Positions 1-8,839 of a stretch of 51,071 bases of DNA are shown piece after piece. How positions within the stretch are numbered: the first letter of the stretch is position 1; the number at the start of each line of letters is the position of its first letter. The translations under genes were made by a program, and so were the position numbers. The notes beneath the pieces were generated by a model that saw nothing but the letters and a program-made list of their open reading frames with translations, had not been told where the DNA came from and made no database searches. The DNA comes from Ponticaulis sp. Its GTDB lineage: Bacteria > Pseudomonadota > Alphaproteobacteria > Caulobacterales > Hyphomonadaceae. The stretch spans positions 491,033 to 542,103 of the forward strand of contig PBNO01000002.1 of NCBI GenBank assembly GCA_002723155.1, read 5' to 3'.

Positions 1-1593
1 GATGCCTGGGCTTTCACCCAACGTATCTGCGGCGTCTGCACCGGTACGCACGCGCTGACATCTGTCCGCGCCGTGGAAGATGCGCTCAACATCTCTATCC
101 CTGAGAACGCGAACTGCATCCGTAACATGATGCAGCTGGCGCTTCAGGTGCACGACCACGTGGTACACTTCTACCATTTGCACGCACTCGACTGGGTGGA
201 CATTGTTTCGGCGCTCGACGCTGATCCACGCGCGACATCAGAGCTGGCTCAGTCCATCTCTCCATGGGCGAAGTCGTCTCCGGGTTACTTCCGTGACCTG
301 CAGGGCCGCCTGCGTCGCTTCGTAGAATCCGGCCAGCTCGGTCCGTTCAAGAACGCATACTGGGGCCACCCGGCTTACAAACTTCCACCTGAAGCAAACC
401 TGATGGCAACGGCGCACTATCTCGAAGCTCTGGATTTCCAGAAAGAGATCGTAAAAGTTCACACCATTTTCGGTGGCAAGAACCCGCACCCGAACTGGAT
501 GGTTGGTGGCGCAGCCTGCTCTATCAACGTTGATGATGTCGGCGCTGTCGGCGCAATCAACATGGAGCGTCTGAACCTCGTTTCATCCATTATCGACCAG
601 TGTATCGAGTTTGTTCAGCAGGTTTACATTCCTGACGTTCTGGCCATTGGCGGCTTCTATAAAGACTGGCTCTATGGCGGCGGTCTGTCGTCCAAAAACG
701 TCCTCGCATACGGCGATATTCCAGACTATGCGAACGACTATTCTGCATCGAACCTCCTGCTTCCGCGCGGCGCTATCATCAACGGCAACCTCAACGAAGT
801 GCATGACGTCGACATTAAAGACCCTGAGCAGGTTCAGGAATATGTCGCCCACTCCTGGTTCACATATGACGATGAGAATGTCGGCCTTCACCCGTTCGAT
901 GGCGAGACGCGTCCCAACTATGACGTCAGCACTGCACAGGGCACAAAAACCAACATTCAGGCGGTCGATGAGTCGGCGAAATACTCATGGATCAAAGCAC
1001 CGCGCTGGCGCGGTCACGCCATGGAAGTTGGCCCGCTGTCCCGTTACATCATCGGCTACGCAAAGGGCATGGAAGAGTTCAAGGAACCTACCGACAAATT
1101 CCTCCGCGACCTCGATGCACCGTTCGAAGCGCTCTTCTCTACGCTCGGCCGTACTGCGGCACGCGCACTCGAGTCTGAGTGGGCAGCGCTCAAAATGCGC
1201 TACTTCTTCGATAAGATGATCGGCAATATCCGTGCTGGCGACATTGCAACCGTGAACAATGACAGCTGGGAGCCACGCACATGGCCAACAGAATGTCAGG
1301 GCGCAGGTTTCACCGAAGCTCCACGCGGCGCACTCGGTCACTGGCTTAAAATCAAAGACGGCAAAATCGACAACTATCAGGCTGTTGTTCCAACAACCTG
1401 GAATGCTGGTCCACGCGATCCGAACAACAATATCGGCGCGTTTGAGGCGGCTCTCATGGATACGCCAATGGCAGATCCGAACCAGCCTGTCGAAATCCTG
1501 CGTACACTCCACTCCTTCGACCCGTGCATGGCTTGCTCCACGCACGTCATGTCTGAGGATGGACAGGAAATGTCATCTATCCAGGTCCGCTAG
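1..1593 (+). CDS. hupL: Uptake [NiFe]-hydrogenase large subunit HupL (5' end outside window)
   Basis: Catalytic large subunit of a membrane-bound group 1 uptake hydrogenase; it carries the Ni-Fe(CN)2CO site that oxidises H2. The frame is open from base 1 and already contains the N-terminal Ni-ligand motif RICGVC (codons 8-13), so the gene starts upstream; the first in-frame start codon inside the window (GTG at 73) lies after that motif and cannot be the real start. The second ligand pair is in DPCMACSTH (codons 507-515). HupD is expected to cleave after that His and remove the last 15 residues ([15 protein letters not shown]). 530 codons are present; the family is usually near 595, so roughly 65 residues are missing. 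The small subunit gene hupS should lie immediately upstream. hupC follows after 27 bases. Confidence 0.97.
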   Translation, partial: DAWAFTQRICGVCTGTHALTSVRAVEDALNISIPENANCIRNMMQLALQVHDHVVHFYHLHALDWVDIVSALDADPRATSELAQSISPWAKSSPGYFRDLQGRLRRFVESGQLGPFKNAYWGHPAYKLPPEANLMATAHYLEALDFQKEIVKVHTIFGGKNPHPNWMVGGAACSINVDDVGAVGAINMERLNLVSSIIDQCIEFVQQVYIPDVLAIGGFYKDWLYGGGLSSKNVLAYGDIPDYANDYSASNLLLPRGAIINGNLNEVHDVDIKDPEQVQEYVAHSWFTYDDENVGLHPFDGETRPNYDVSTAQGTKTNIQAVDESAKYSWIKAPRWRGHAMEVGPLSRYIIGYAKGMEEFKEPTDKFLRDLDAPFEALFSTLGRTAARALESEWAALKMRYFFDKMIGNIRAGDIATVNNDSWEPRTWPTECQGAGFTEAPRGALGHWLKIKDGKIDNYQAVVPTTWNAGPRDPNNNIGAFEAALMDTPMADPNQPVEILRTLHSFDPCMACSTHVMSEDGQEMSSIQVR

Positions 1594-1620
1594 GACCGGT
1601 CTGAAACGAGGGAGGACACC

Positions 1621-2316
1621 ATGTCCACAGCTCATGAGGTCAAGACCGGAACAGTTAAGGTCTACAGCGCAGGCATTCGCGCCTGGCACTGGATTAACGC
1701 ACTCGCCATTCTGGTGCTGGCGGTAACGGGGTTCTTCATCGGAGCCCCTCCACCGTCCGTTCCGGGTGAGGCAAGTGACAACTTTCTTTTCGGCTATATC
1801 CGCTTTGTGCACTTTGCAGCAGGGTATGTGATCACGATTGGCTTTTTCGCACGTGCTTACATGGCTCTGATTGGCAACCACCACGAGCGGGCAATCTTCT
1901 GGCCGGATTTCCATAAGAAGGAATTCTGGGACGGCGCTTTGCATCAGCTTCGCTGGTATGCGTTTCTTGAAAAAGAGCCGCGCAAATATGTCGGTCACAA
2001 TCCGCTGTCTACGATCGCCATGTTCTTTGCCTATACACTGGCGATGATCGTGATGATCCTGACTGGCGGCGCCATGTATGCCGAAGGTGCAGGCATGGAT
2101 TCCTGGCAGACATTCCTGTTCGGATGGGTCGAGTCACTCGTAGGTGACAACACTTTCTTCCTGCACACCATTCACCATGTCGGTATGTATGTGATCCTGC
2201 TCTTCGTAATGGTTCACATCTACACGGCTATTCGTGAGGAAACCATGTCTCGTCAGACCATGATTTCCGCCATGATGACGGGTGATCGCACTTTCCGCGA
2301 CGACCGGGAAGATTAA
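1621..2316 (+). CDS. hupC: Hydrogenase b-type cytochrome subunit HupC
   Basis: Di-haem cytochrome b that anchors HupSL to the periplasmic face of the inner membrane and passes H2 electrons to quinone. The 231-residue product has the usual length and the HyaC/HupC pattern of four membrane segments (about residues 20-45, 60-85, 135-160 and 185-210). Candidate haem ligands are in WHWINA near the N-terminus and in the histidine-rich turn HTIHHVG before the last helix. The ATG follows a GGAGG ribosome site. It sits between hupL and hupD, as in rhizobial hupSLCD operons. The presence of HupC supports a respiratory uptake enzyme rather than a soluble or sensory hydrogenase. Confidence 0.96.
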   Translation: MSTAHEVKTGTVKVYSAGIRAWHWINALAILVLAVTGFFIGAPPPSVPGEASDNFLFGYIRFVHFAAGYVITIGFFARAYMALIGNHHERAIFWPDFHKKEFWDGALHQLRWYAFLEKEPRKYVGHNPLSTIAMFFAYTLAMIVMILTGGAMYAEGAGMDSWQTFLFGWVESLVGDNTFFLHTIHHVGMYVILLFVMVHIYTAIREETMSRQTMISAMMTGDRTFRDDRED

Positions 2317-2327
2317 AGGAGGCTATG

Positions 2328-2939
2328 ATGGCAGATGCACCACGTATCCTCGTCATGGGAATTGGAAATCTGCTCTGGGCCGATGAAGGATTCGGCGTGC
2401 GCGCGGTTGAAACGCTGAACGCACGCTATGCCTTCCCTGAGAACGTCACCCTTATGGATGGCGGCACTCAGGGGCTCTATCTCGTCAATTTCGTTCAGGA
2501 GGCAGACCGCCTTCTGGTGTTTGACGCGGTAGATTACGGCCTTGAGCCAGGCTCGATCAAATCGGTCTGGAATGAGGAAGTTCCGAAATTCACCGGCGTG
2601 AAGAAAATGAGCCTTCACCAGACGGGTTTTCAGGAAGTCCTGTCCGCCGCCGAACTTCTCGGCAACGGCTTTCCAACTGAGATGCAGCTGATTGGCGTTC
2701 AGGCTCAGAACCTTGAAGACTGGGGCGGCCCTGTCACTCCTGTTGTCCGCAGCAAGATGGACACGGTTCTGAATATGGCGCTTGAAACACTTGCCGGCTG
2801 GGGCGCGACAGGCGTGCGCCGCAGCTCTGAAGGACAGAGCAAACTGCTCGTTCACGGTCTGGAAGACGACCGCTATGAAGCCGAACGACCCGGCGACGAT
2901 ATCGTCTATCGTCACGGTGACGCGCGCTTCGTATTTTAA
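2328..2939 (+). CDS. hupD: Hydrogenase maturation endopeptidase HupD
   Basis: Nickel-dependent endopeptidase that trims the C-terminal tail of the HupL precursor once nickel is inserted. The HyaD/HupD fold is recognisable: GIGNLLWADEGFGVRA at the N-terminus with the metal-binding Glu, an Asp in FDAVDYG, and a His in SLHQTGF. Two ATGs lie in tandem at 2325 and 2328. The AGGAGG ribosome site ends at 2322, only 2 bases from the first ATG but 5 from the second, so I prefer 2328. The product is about 203 residues, normal for the family. A strong hairpin follows the stop codon. Confidence 0.95.
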   Translation: MADAPRILVMGIGNLLWADEGFGVRAVETLNARYAFPENVTLMDGGTQGLYLVNFVQEADRLLVFDAVDYGLEPGSIKSVWNEEVPKFTGVKKMSLHQTGFQEVLSAAELLGNGFPTEMQLIGVQAQNLEDWGGPVTPVVRSKMDTVLNMALETLAGWGATGVRRSSEGQSKLLVHGLEDDRYEAERPGDDIVYRHGDARFVF

Positions 2940-2941
2940 GG

Positions 2942-2975
2942 AAAAGGTGGAACTAAAGTTTCCACCTTTTTTCTT
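2942..2975 (+). terminator. Intrinsic-terminator-like hairpin after hupD
   Basis: Perfect 11-bp inverted repeat: AAAAGGTGGAA (2942-2952) pairs with TTCCACCTTTT (2960-2970) around a 7-base loop, followed by a T-rich tract. It lies between hupD and hupG, inside what would otherwise be one continuous operon, so it may partly terminate or stabilise the abundant structural-gene transcript while letting some readthrough reach the accessory genes. Confidence 0.75.
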
Positions 2976-3065
2976 TCTCTTTCCATTAAAAAATATGTTT
3001 GCAAATGATTCTTCCACTTTGTAAGGTAAAGAAAAAATGCCTTACCTTTCTGGGAGGAAGATCAA
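2976..3065 (+). promoter_or_regulatory. AT-rich leader before hupG with a small dyad
   Basis: The gap between the hupD hairpin and hupG is AT-rich, unlike the surrounding coding DNA. It contains AAGGTAA (3023-3029) paired with TTACCTT (3042-3048), which overlaps an alternative pairing GTAAGG/CCTTAC. The hupG ribosome site GGGAGG (3052-3057) lies just after it. This could be a secondary promoter region or a translational control element for the hupG-onward genes. I see no convincing -24/-12 or -35/-10 pair. Confidence 0.35.
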
Positions 3066-3464
3066 GTGGCTACGGATGTGCTCGAAAGAGCGATCAAGCG
3101 CGCGGGCTGGACTGAAGTCAGCGTGGACAACATCAATGAATTTCTCGCGCCGGGCGGAAAGAGCGTACTCTTTTTCGCGGGTGACAGCTCCAAACGCCCT
3201 GAGGCGGATGATGTAGCTGTTATTCTGCCTGAGCTGCAGAAGGATTTTAACCAGGCATTCCGCGTCGGCGTCGTTCACCGCGAAGCATTTGCGGACCTGA
3301 AGGACCAGTTCAAAGTCCACTTCCTTCCAACACTCTGCCTTCTGAACGGCGAAGAGCCTGCGGGCAATATCGTGCGCATCCAGAACTGGGGTGAGTACCA
3401 CAACAAATTCGCCGAATTCGTGAACGACGGATATCCAGCAGCTGGGGAGACTGCAAATGTCTAG
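3066..3464 (+). CDS. hupG: Hydrogenase accessory protein HupG (HyaE family)
   Basis: A 132-residue thioredoxin-fold protein of the HyaE/HupG family. In related systems it is a chaperone that binds the Tat signal peptide of the hydrogenase small subunit and checks its folding before export. The sequence shows the thioredoxin-like strand SVLFFAGD and the cis-Pro region FLPTLCLL, but no CxxC redox motif, which is normal for HyaE. The start is GTG, preceded by GGGAGG with 8 bases spacing. The 3' end overlaps hupH by 8 bases, pointing to translational coupling. Confidence 0.88.
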   Translation: MATDVLERAIKRAGWTEVSVDNINEFLAPGGKSVLFFAGDSSKRPEADDVAVILPELQKDFNQAFRVGVVHREAFADLKDQFKVHFLPTLCLLNGEEPAGNIVRIQNWGEYHNKFAEFVNDGYPAAGETANV

Positions 3465-4314
3465 TATTGGTCCGGGCAGTCAGCCAATGGACGAAGATCT
3501 CGTCCTTACCAAATTCGCAACAACCCGTCTGGCACACGATGAGGCTGAGTTCTCCGTCGCTCGTGCAAGCGATCCACTCGCGACACTCGACTCAACAGAC
3601 GTCGAACAGTGCCGCGAAGCGCTCGAACTCGCGCTAAAAATCTCCGACGATCTGGCCAGCCTCAATCCGGGCGATGACCAGCCGGTTTACGACCTCACCC
3701 ATCTTGATGAGACGAATACGAAAGTCTTCAACGAGATTATGGGCGAAGGCGAAGTCTCCATGCTGCTTCACGCCCCTGTTCAGGCGCAGATTACAGAAGG
3801 CGTTCTGGCTGGCGTATGGCGCGTGCGCGAAATGGACCAGAATGGCGAGCTGACGCGTGACTATGTCGAGATCGGCGATGTTCCGGCGCGCGTGCGTCAT
3901 GCCATTGAAGTCGCCACAGTAGACCGTTTCCAGCCCGGCACGCCGCCAGAAGGCGCGATGAACGTCATGCCGGTGCTGGCAGAAATCTCCGCGCGTTCAG
4001 CGCGTTACAAGCCGGGCCACCGCAACCACGTTATCTCATTTTCGCTTCTGCCAATGTCAGAGCCTGACCAGATGCACCTGCAGGCGACCCTCGGCCGCGG
4101 CCCGGTACACATCAATTCGCGCGGCTATGGCCGTTGCCGCGTTCTGTCCACGGGCATTCGCAATGTCTGGGCGGTTCAGTTCTACTCCGCATCCGACGAA
4201 GTCGTGCTCGACACGATCGAAATCGGTGATGTTCCGGAAGCAGCGCGCGCCGCCAAGGAAGACTTTGAGGATTCCGCTATCCGAATGCGCGAAATCGCGG
4301 AGGCTTACCTATGA
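3457..4314 (+). CDS. hupH: Hydrogenase accessory protein HupH (HyaF family)
   Basis: A 285-residue protein of the HupH/HyaF family, required in related bacteria for maturation of the small subunit, probably in Fe-S cluster handling; its exact chemistry is unsettled. Family features include the N-terminal two-helix region, the segment EVSMLLHAPVQAQITEGVLAGVWRV, given here only by its start EVSMLLHAP (about residue 100), and two similar halves typical of HyaF. The ATG overlaps the end of hupG by 8 bases, and the 3' end overlaps the following rubredoxin fusion by 4 bases (ATGA), so these genes are translated together. Confidence 0.9.
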   Translation: MSSIGPGSQPMDEDLVLTKFATTRLAHDEAEFSVARASDPLATLDSTDVEQCREALELALKISDDLASLNPGDDQPVYDLTHLDETNTKVFNEIMGEGEVSMLLHAPVQAQITEGVLAGVWRVREMDQNGELTRDYVEIGDVPARVRHAIEVATVDRFQPGTPPEGAMNVMPVLAEISARSARYKPGHRNHVISFSLLPMSEPDQMHLQATLGRGPVHINSRGYGRCRVLSTGIRNVWAVQFYSASDEVVLDTIEIGDVPEAARAAKEDFEDSAIRMREIAEAYL

Positions 4315-5036
4315 GCACGGCAACGTTTGAGGCTCACGGCCTTTCCGCTCTCGACAGCCTGCCGCCTTCCACGCGCTTTGAGTGCGGCGTCTGCTGGCGC
4401 GTCTACGATCCGGCAGAAGGCGATGATTACTGGCAAATCCCTGCAGGGACGTCATTTGCGGGCCTTCCGGAACACTGGACATGCCCGAACTGCGACACTC
4501 CGCGTGAGAAGTTCGTTGCGCTGGACCTGACCAGCCCTGAACTGGAATTTCGTCTGGAGCGCCTGACAGATCGCTATAAAGAGATCGGCGAAACGCAGAT
4601 GAAAGACCTGCCGGTCTTCAACGACAAGCTTCGCGTGGAAACAATTGGCTTCCGCCCGTTCGGTAATGACTCCATCGGCATCAGCATTTCGCCATGGTTC
4701 ATGAACGTCACCATTATTCCGGGTAATGCCGATACGGTGGCGGGCGTAGGCGACGGCGATAAAGTTCTCCGCGCCCTTCCCGCTGGCGACTTCGAGTTCG
4801 TCATGGGCCGAATGGAAGGTGTCGGGCCTGTCCTTTCCTGCTCGCTTTTCTCACCAATGACTGATTTCATGTCTCATGCTGCGGCTCAGGAAACTGCGAT
4901 TGCGGCTCTGGCAGCGCTCTTCAACAAGAACATCGACAACATTGAAGTTCGCGACGAGCCTGCAAAAGAAGAGAAAGCCAAAGACCGCCGCGAGCTGATT
5001 TTCGGTCGCCGGTCCCGGAAAGAAGACAATGCATGA
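4311..5036 (+). CDS. hupIJ: HupI-HupJ fusion: rubredoxin domain plus HybE-type chaperone
   Basis: A 241-residue fusion of two hydrogenase accessory functions that are separate genes (hupI and hupJ) in rhizobia. Residues about 22-70 are a rubredoxin: iron ligands C25, C28 (CGVC) and C58, C61 (CPNC) with the usual aromatic core (DYWQIPAGT). From about residue 77 the protein matches the HupJ/HybE assembly-chaperone family (RLERLTDRYKEI and onward to about 215); the charged tail [16 protein letters not shown] is extra. Joining the domains would place an electron carrier directly on the chaperone working on the Fe-S small subunit. It overlaps hupH by 4 bases and hypA by 8 bases. Confidence 0.9.
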   Translation: MSTATFEAHGLSALDSLPPSTRFECGVCWRVYDPAEGDDYWQIPAGTSFAGLPEHWTCPNCDTPREKFVALDLTSPELEFRLERLTDRYKEIGETQMKDLPVFNDKLRVETIGFRPFGNDSIGISISPWFMNVTIIPGNADTVAGVGDGDKVLRALPAGDFEFVMGRMEGVGPVLSCSLFSPMTDFMSHAAAQETAIAALAALFNKNIDNIEVRDEPAKEEKAKDRRELIFGRRSRKEDNA

Positions 5037-5370
5037 GATGTCGCTCTGTGAAAGCATTCTGCAAATCTTAGAAGCAGAATCGCAGAAGCAGAACTTCTCG
5101 AAGGTCAATCTTGTCAGGCTGGAAATCGGCACCCTGTCTCATGTCGAGCCGGAAGCCATGAAATTCTGTTTCGATGCTGTGACACGTGGCACGCTTGCAG
5201 ATTCAGCCAGACTGGAAATCATCGAACCACCGGGGCAAGCCTGGTGTATGGATTGCGAAAAAACAGTCACCATCGCCAAGCGATATGACGCCTGCCCGGA
5301 CTGTGAGGGTCACAAGCTTACCGTAACCGCGGGCGAGGAAATGAGAATAAAAGATCTGGAGGTCGTCTGA
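5029..5370 (+). CDS. hypA: Hydrogenase nickel-incorporation protein HypA
   Basis: Nickel metallochaperone acting with HypB to deliver Ni to the hydrogenase large subunit. The 113-residue product starts MHEMSLC; the His2-Glu3 pair is the conserved nickel site. The zinc structural site is formed by C73, C76 (CMDC) and C89, C92 (CPDC). The gene overlaps hupIJ by 8 bases, and its stop overlaps the hypB start by one base (TGATG). It is the first gene of an intact hypABFCDE block. Confidence 0.97.
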   Translation: MHEMSLCESILQILEAESQKQNFSKVNLVRLEIGTLSHVEPEAMKFCFDAVTRGTLADSARLEIIEPPGQAWCMDCEKTVTIAKRYDACPDCEGHKLTVTAGEEMRIKDLEVV

Positions 5371-6299
5371 TGTGTACAGTCTGCGGATGCAGTGAAGGGG
5401 AAACCCGGATCGAAAAAGGTCACCATCATCATCACCATGAGCATGGTCACCACCATCACGACCATAGTCATGATCACGATCATGGGCATGACCACAGTCA
5501 TGAGCATCATCATCATTCTCATGGCGACGACATGCATTATGGCAAAGGCGCTGCAGGCGCACATGCGCCGGGCCTTTCTCAATCTCGCATGGTTGAGATC
5601 GAACAAAATATCCTGTCCAAGAACGACCAGTATGCCGCTGAAAACCGTAAGCGTTTCAAAGAACAGTCCATTCTGGCGCTGAACCTTGTTTCCAGCCCGG
5701 GCGCTGGCAAGACAACGCTTCTGGTCGAAACCCTCAACGCGCTTACCGGCACTGTTCCGCTCGCCGTCATTGAAGGCGATCAGGAAACCGCAAACGACGC
5801 CGACCGCATTCGTGAAACGGGCGTACGCGCCATTCAGGTCAACACAGGCAAAGGCTGCCATCTGGACGCCCATATGGTCGGCCATGCCTATGACCATCTG
5901 CAAGTCGAAGCTGGCGGCGTTCTCTTCATTGAGAATGTCGGCAATCTGGTCTGTCCGTCAGGCTTTGATCTTGGCGAAGCGGCCAAAGTGGTCCTGCTTT
6001 CAGTGACCGAAGGCGAAGACAAGCCGCTTAAATATCCGGATATGTTCGCCGCGTCCCAGATCATGATCCTCACCAAGACCGATCTTGCACCATATGTCGA
6101 TTTCGACATTGAGGCCTGCATTGAAAACGCGCGGAAGATCAATCCGGAGATTGAAGTCATTCAGCTGAGCTCCAAATCCGGAGACGGCATGGAAACCTGG
6201 CTCGACTGGATCAAAGGCGAAGTGCATGCCCGTCATGTGGCACATATCGAGAAGCTGGAAGCTGAAATCCAGCGCGTTCGTTCGGCAATGAGCGCCTAA
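5370..6299 (+). CDS. hypB: Hydrogenase nickel-incorporation GTPase HypB, histidine-rich
   Basis: SIMIBI-class GTPase that drives nickel delivery. The N-terminus has the high-affinity nickel motif CTVCGC (residues 2-7), then a histidine-rich stretch with 23 His in residues 18-51, typical of HypBs that also store nickel. The GTPase domain has a P-loop SSPGAGKTT (108-116), the switch segment [11 protein letters not shown], the metal-site segment [18 protein letters not shown], and TKTD for guanine recognition. 309 residues, normal for a His-rich HypB. The start overlaps the hypA stop by one base. The storage tract suggests the cell must buffer scarce nickel, which fits the lack of a visible hupE nickel permease here. 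Confidence 0.97.
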   Translation: MCTVCGCSEGETRIEKGHHHHHHEHGHHHHDHSHDHDHGHDHSHEHHHHSHGDDMHYGKGAAGAHAPGLSQSRMVEIEQNILSKNDQYAAENRKRFKEQSILALNLVSSPGAGKTTLLVETLNALTGTVPLAVIEGDQETANDADRIRETGVRAIQVNTGKGCHLDAHMVGHAYDHLQVEAGGVLFIENVGNLVCPSGFDLGEAAKVVLLSVTEGEDKPLKYPDMFAASQIMILTKTDLAPYVDFDIEACIENARKINPEIEVIQLSSKSGDGMETWLDWIKGEVHARHVAHIEKLEAEIQRVRSAMSA

Positions 6300-6308
6300 G
6301 GCCTTGTT

Positions 6309-8591
6309 ATGCAGCTTCAGAGCCGTCTCCCCGAAAGCAATCTGCCTGCGCTGACACGTATCCGTTTCCGCGTGCGCGGTATTGTGCAGGGCGTCGGCTT
6401 CCGCCCGTTTGTGTACCAACTGGCAGACGCGCTAAAGCTGTCAGGCTGGGTACGAAATGATGCCGAAGGCGTGCTGATCGAAGTCGAAGGCACAAATCTG
6501 CGTGGATTCCTCATCAGGCTGGAAACCGAACTTCCACTTCTGGCCGATGTACGCTCGATAGAGTCAGAATTCATTCCAGCTGATGGTCAGGCGGGCTTTG
6601 AAGTCCGCGAAAGCCTTGGCGGCGCAGCCGGTACAATGATCGGCGCAGACGTAACCGTCTGCGAAGACTGCCTGCAAGAGATGTTCTCTTCAGAGGACCT
6701 CCGCCATCTCTATCCGTTCCTGAACTGCACCAATTGCGGTCCACGCTACACAATCACCCGCGCCGTGCCGTATGACCGCGCCAATACATCAATGGCAGAC
6801 TTTGCTTTGTGTGAGGCATGTGAGGGCGAATATCACAATCCGGCTGACCGCCGCTTTCATGCGCAGCCGACGGCCTGCCCGTCTTGCGGACCGCAGCTTT
6901 CTCATTCGCTGGAAGAGATTATCCAGACCATCAATGCAGGTGGTATTGTCGCGTTGAAAGGCATTGGCGGCTTCCACCTGATTTGCGACGCACGAGATGA
7001 TGCCGCGGTAAAACGCTTGCGCGAACGCAAAAACCGCGACGCAAAGCCATTTGCGATTATGGCGCTCAATACGCACAGCGCTGAACGCTTTGTGTCCATA
7101 TCAGCCGCTGAGGCTTCCATTCTGGAAAGCAAAGAGCGCCCGATCCTGCTGTGCGACAAGACAGAAGACACATCGCTGTCAGGCACGATCGCGCCAGACC
7201 TCTCAGCTCTGGGCGTCATGCTGCCATACGCCCCGCTCCATTATCTCCTGTTTCATGAGGCTCTTGGTCGTCCGGAAGGTACCGGCTGGCTGAACGCGCC
7301 TCAGGACCCGGTGTTCGTCGTCACCTCAGCCAATCCTGGCGGCGAGCCACTCGTGATCGGCAATGAGGAAGCAAGGTTTCGCCTCTCTCAGCTTGCGGAC
7401 CTCATTGTCGATCACAACAGAGACATTCTGATCCGCACAGACGATAGCGTCATGAGAATGATTGCTGGCGCACCGGCCTTCATTCGCCGCGCACGGGGCT
7501 TTACGCCTGTGCCGGTGGAACTGGGTGAAGACCTGCCGCCGACTCTGGCGTTGGGCGGACATCTGAAATCGACCATTTGCGTGACGCGCGGCCGCGAAGC
7601 CTTCCTCTCCCAGCATATTGGCGATGTAGAGAACGCAGAAACCTATGGCTTCCTGCGCGAAACGGTCGACCATCTTCTATCTACGCTGGACGTGAAACCA
7701 GAAATCGTCGCCTGCGACCTGCACCCTGATTTCCTCTCTTCACGCTTTGCTGAAGAAACGGGCCTGCCGCTGGTGCGCGCTCAGCACCATCATGCTCATT
7801 GCGCAGCAGTCGCCGCCGAACACCAGATTGAGGGACCACTTCTTGGCCTCGCGCTCGACGGGTATGGATATGGCCAGAAAGGCGAGGCATGGGGCGGTGA
7901 ACTTCTCCGCTTGGAGGGCGCGAACTTCCAGCGTCTCGGCCATCTTGCGAACCTTGCCGCACCGGGCGGCGACAAAGCTGCGCTCGAGCCATGGCGGTTA
8001 GCCGTTGGCCTTCTTGAACAGCAAGGCCGCGGCGACCTCATCGCAGAGCGTTTTTCTTTTCAGCCTATGGCAGATGCCGTTCGCGCGCTTGTTGGCTCAG
8101 GCCACGCTACAGAAACCTCATCATGCGGTCGTCATTTTGATGCCGCAGCCAGCCTGATCGGCGTGACGGATTACAACCGGTATGAGGGTGAGGTCGCTAT
8201 GCGTCTGGAAGCCTTGGTTGATGCTCCGATGCTTGGCGAAAATCTATGGTCTCTCCGCGAGGGCGTTCTGGATCTGTCGCGCCTTTACGCACGCCTCGCT
8301 GATCTTCCGCACACACTTAAAGACCAGAAGCTTGGCGCCGCGCTATTCCACGGCACGCTGATCGATGGCTTCGCCGAACTCATTCGGCATGCAGCCGACA
8401 AAACAGGTGTATCCCTCGTCGCACTCAGCGGCGGATGTTTCCTCAACCGTGTGCTGAGCGAAGGGCTGATCTCTGCCCTGACCGAAAGCAATATCACCCC
8501 TCTCATACACCGGCAGGTTCCGACCAATGATGGCGGCCTGTCACTCGGTCAGGCGCTTATCGCCGGCCGCACCAGCAAGATGGAGCTTTAA
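6309..8591 (+). CDS. hypF: Carbamoyltransferase HypF
   Basis: Makes the carbamoyl group that HypE converts into the cyanide ligands of the active-site iron. The 760-residue product has the full domain order: acylphosphatase (RGIVQGVGFRPF from residue 24), two zinc motifs with C118/C121/C140/C143 and C168/C171/C190/C193, a YrdC-like carbamoyl-adenylate domain (about 205-390), and a Kae1-like transferase domain with the metal motif QHHHAHCAAV near residue 500. hypC starts two bases after the stop. The ATG at 6309 is 9 bases after hypB and lacks a strong ribosome site, so coupling to hypB is likely. Confidence 0.96.
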   Translation: MQLQSRLPESNLPALTRIRFRVRGIVQGVGFRPFVYQLADALKLSGWVRNDAEGVLIEVEGTNLRGFLIRLETELPLLADVRSIESEFIPADGQAGFEVRESLGGAAGTMIGADVTVCEDCLQEMFSSEDLRHLYPFLNCTNCGPRYTITRAVPYDRANTSMADFALCEACEGEYHNPADRRFHAQPTACPSCGPQLSHSLEEIIQTINAGGIVALKGIGGFHLICDARDDAAVKRLRERKNRDAKPFAIMALNTHSAERFVSISAAEASILESKERPILLCDKTEDTSLSGTIAPDLSALGVMLPYAPLHYLLFHEALGRPEGTGWLNAPQDPVFVVTSANPGGEPLVIGNEEARFRLSQLADLIVDHNRDILIRTDDSVMRMIAGAPAFIRRARGFTPVPVELGEDLPPTLALGGHLKSTICVTRGREAFLSQHIGDVENAETYGFLRETVDHLLSTLDVKPEIVACDLHPDFLSSRFAEETGLPLVRAQHHHAHCAAVAAEHQIEGPLLGLALDGYGYGQKGEAWGGELLRLEGANFQRLGHLANLAAPGGDKAALEPWRLAVGLLEQQGRGDLIAERFSFQPMADAVRALVGSGHATETSSCGRHFDAAASLIGVTDYNRYEGEVAMRLEALVDAPMLGENLWSLREGVLDLSRLYARLADLPHTLKDQKLGAALFHGTLIDGFAELIRHAADKTGVSLVALSGGCFLNRVLSEGLISALTESNITPLIHRQVPTNDGGLSLGQALIAGRTSKMEL

Positions 8592-8593
8592 TC

Positions 8594-8839
8594 ATGTGTC
8601 TAGCCATTCCAGGTCAGGTCATTGAAGTGAACGGCATGATCGGTGCGGTAGAGATTGGCGGCGTGCGTCGTGATGTATCTTTCGCGCTGATCGACGAGCC
8701 AAAAATCGGTGACTATGTGCTTGTCCATGTCGGCAATGCCATTGCTGCAATCGACGAAGACGAAGCTATGAAAACGCTGGAAGCTTTTGAAGAGCTTGCG
8801 GCGGCTATGGATCTTCTAGAGCGGGGCGGCGCGGCATGA
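8594..8839 (+). CDS. hypC: Hydrogenase assembly chaperone HypC
   Basis: Small chaperone that, with HypD, assembles and carries the Fe(CN)2CO unit to the large subunit. It starts MCLAIPGQV; Cys2 is the essential residue. 81 residues, normal length. It overlaps hypD by four bases (ATGA). No second hypC-like gene (hupF) is seen in the window, so this protein may serve the large subunit alone. Confidence 0.96.
   Translation: MCLAIPGQVIEVNGMIGAVEIGGVRRDVSFALIDEPKIGDYVLVHVGNAIAAIDEDEAMKTLEAFEELAAAMDLLERGGAA

Noticed and set aside
2990-3010. TTGCA near 2999 as the -12 box of a sigma-54 promoter for hupG
   Set aside because: There is no TGG or GG at the required distance upstream, so the -24 element is missing.
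5418-5525. Repetitive CATCAC-like tract that could look like a microsatellite or repeat array
   Set aside because: It encodes the His-rich nickel-storage segment of HypB and has no unit structure beyond codon repetition.
5310-5903. - strand open frame of 197 codons opposite hypA/hypB, rich in Met and Val
   Set aside because: It is the complement of the HypB histidine codons (CAT/CAC repeats read as ATG/GTG); HypB is unmistakable, and this frame has no ribosome site or family.
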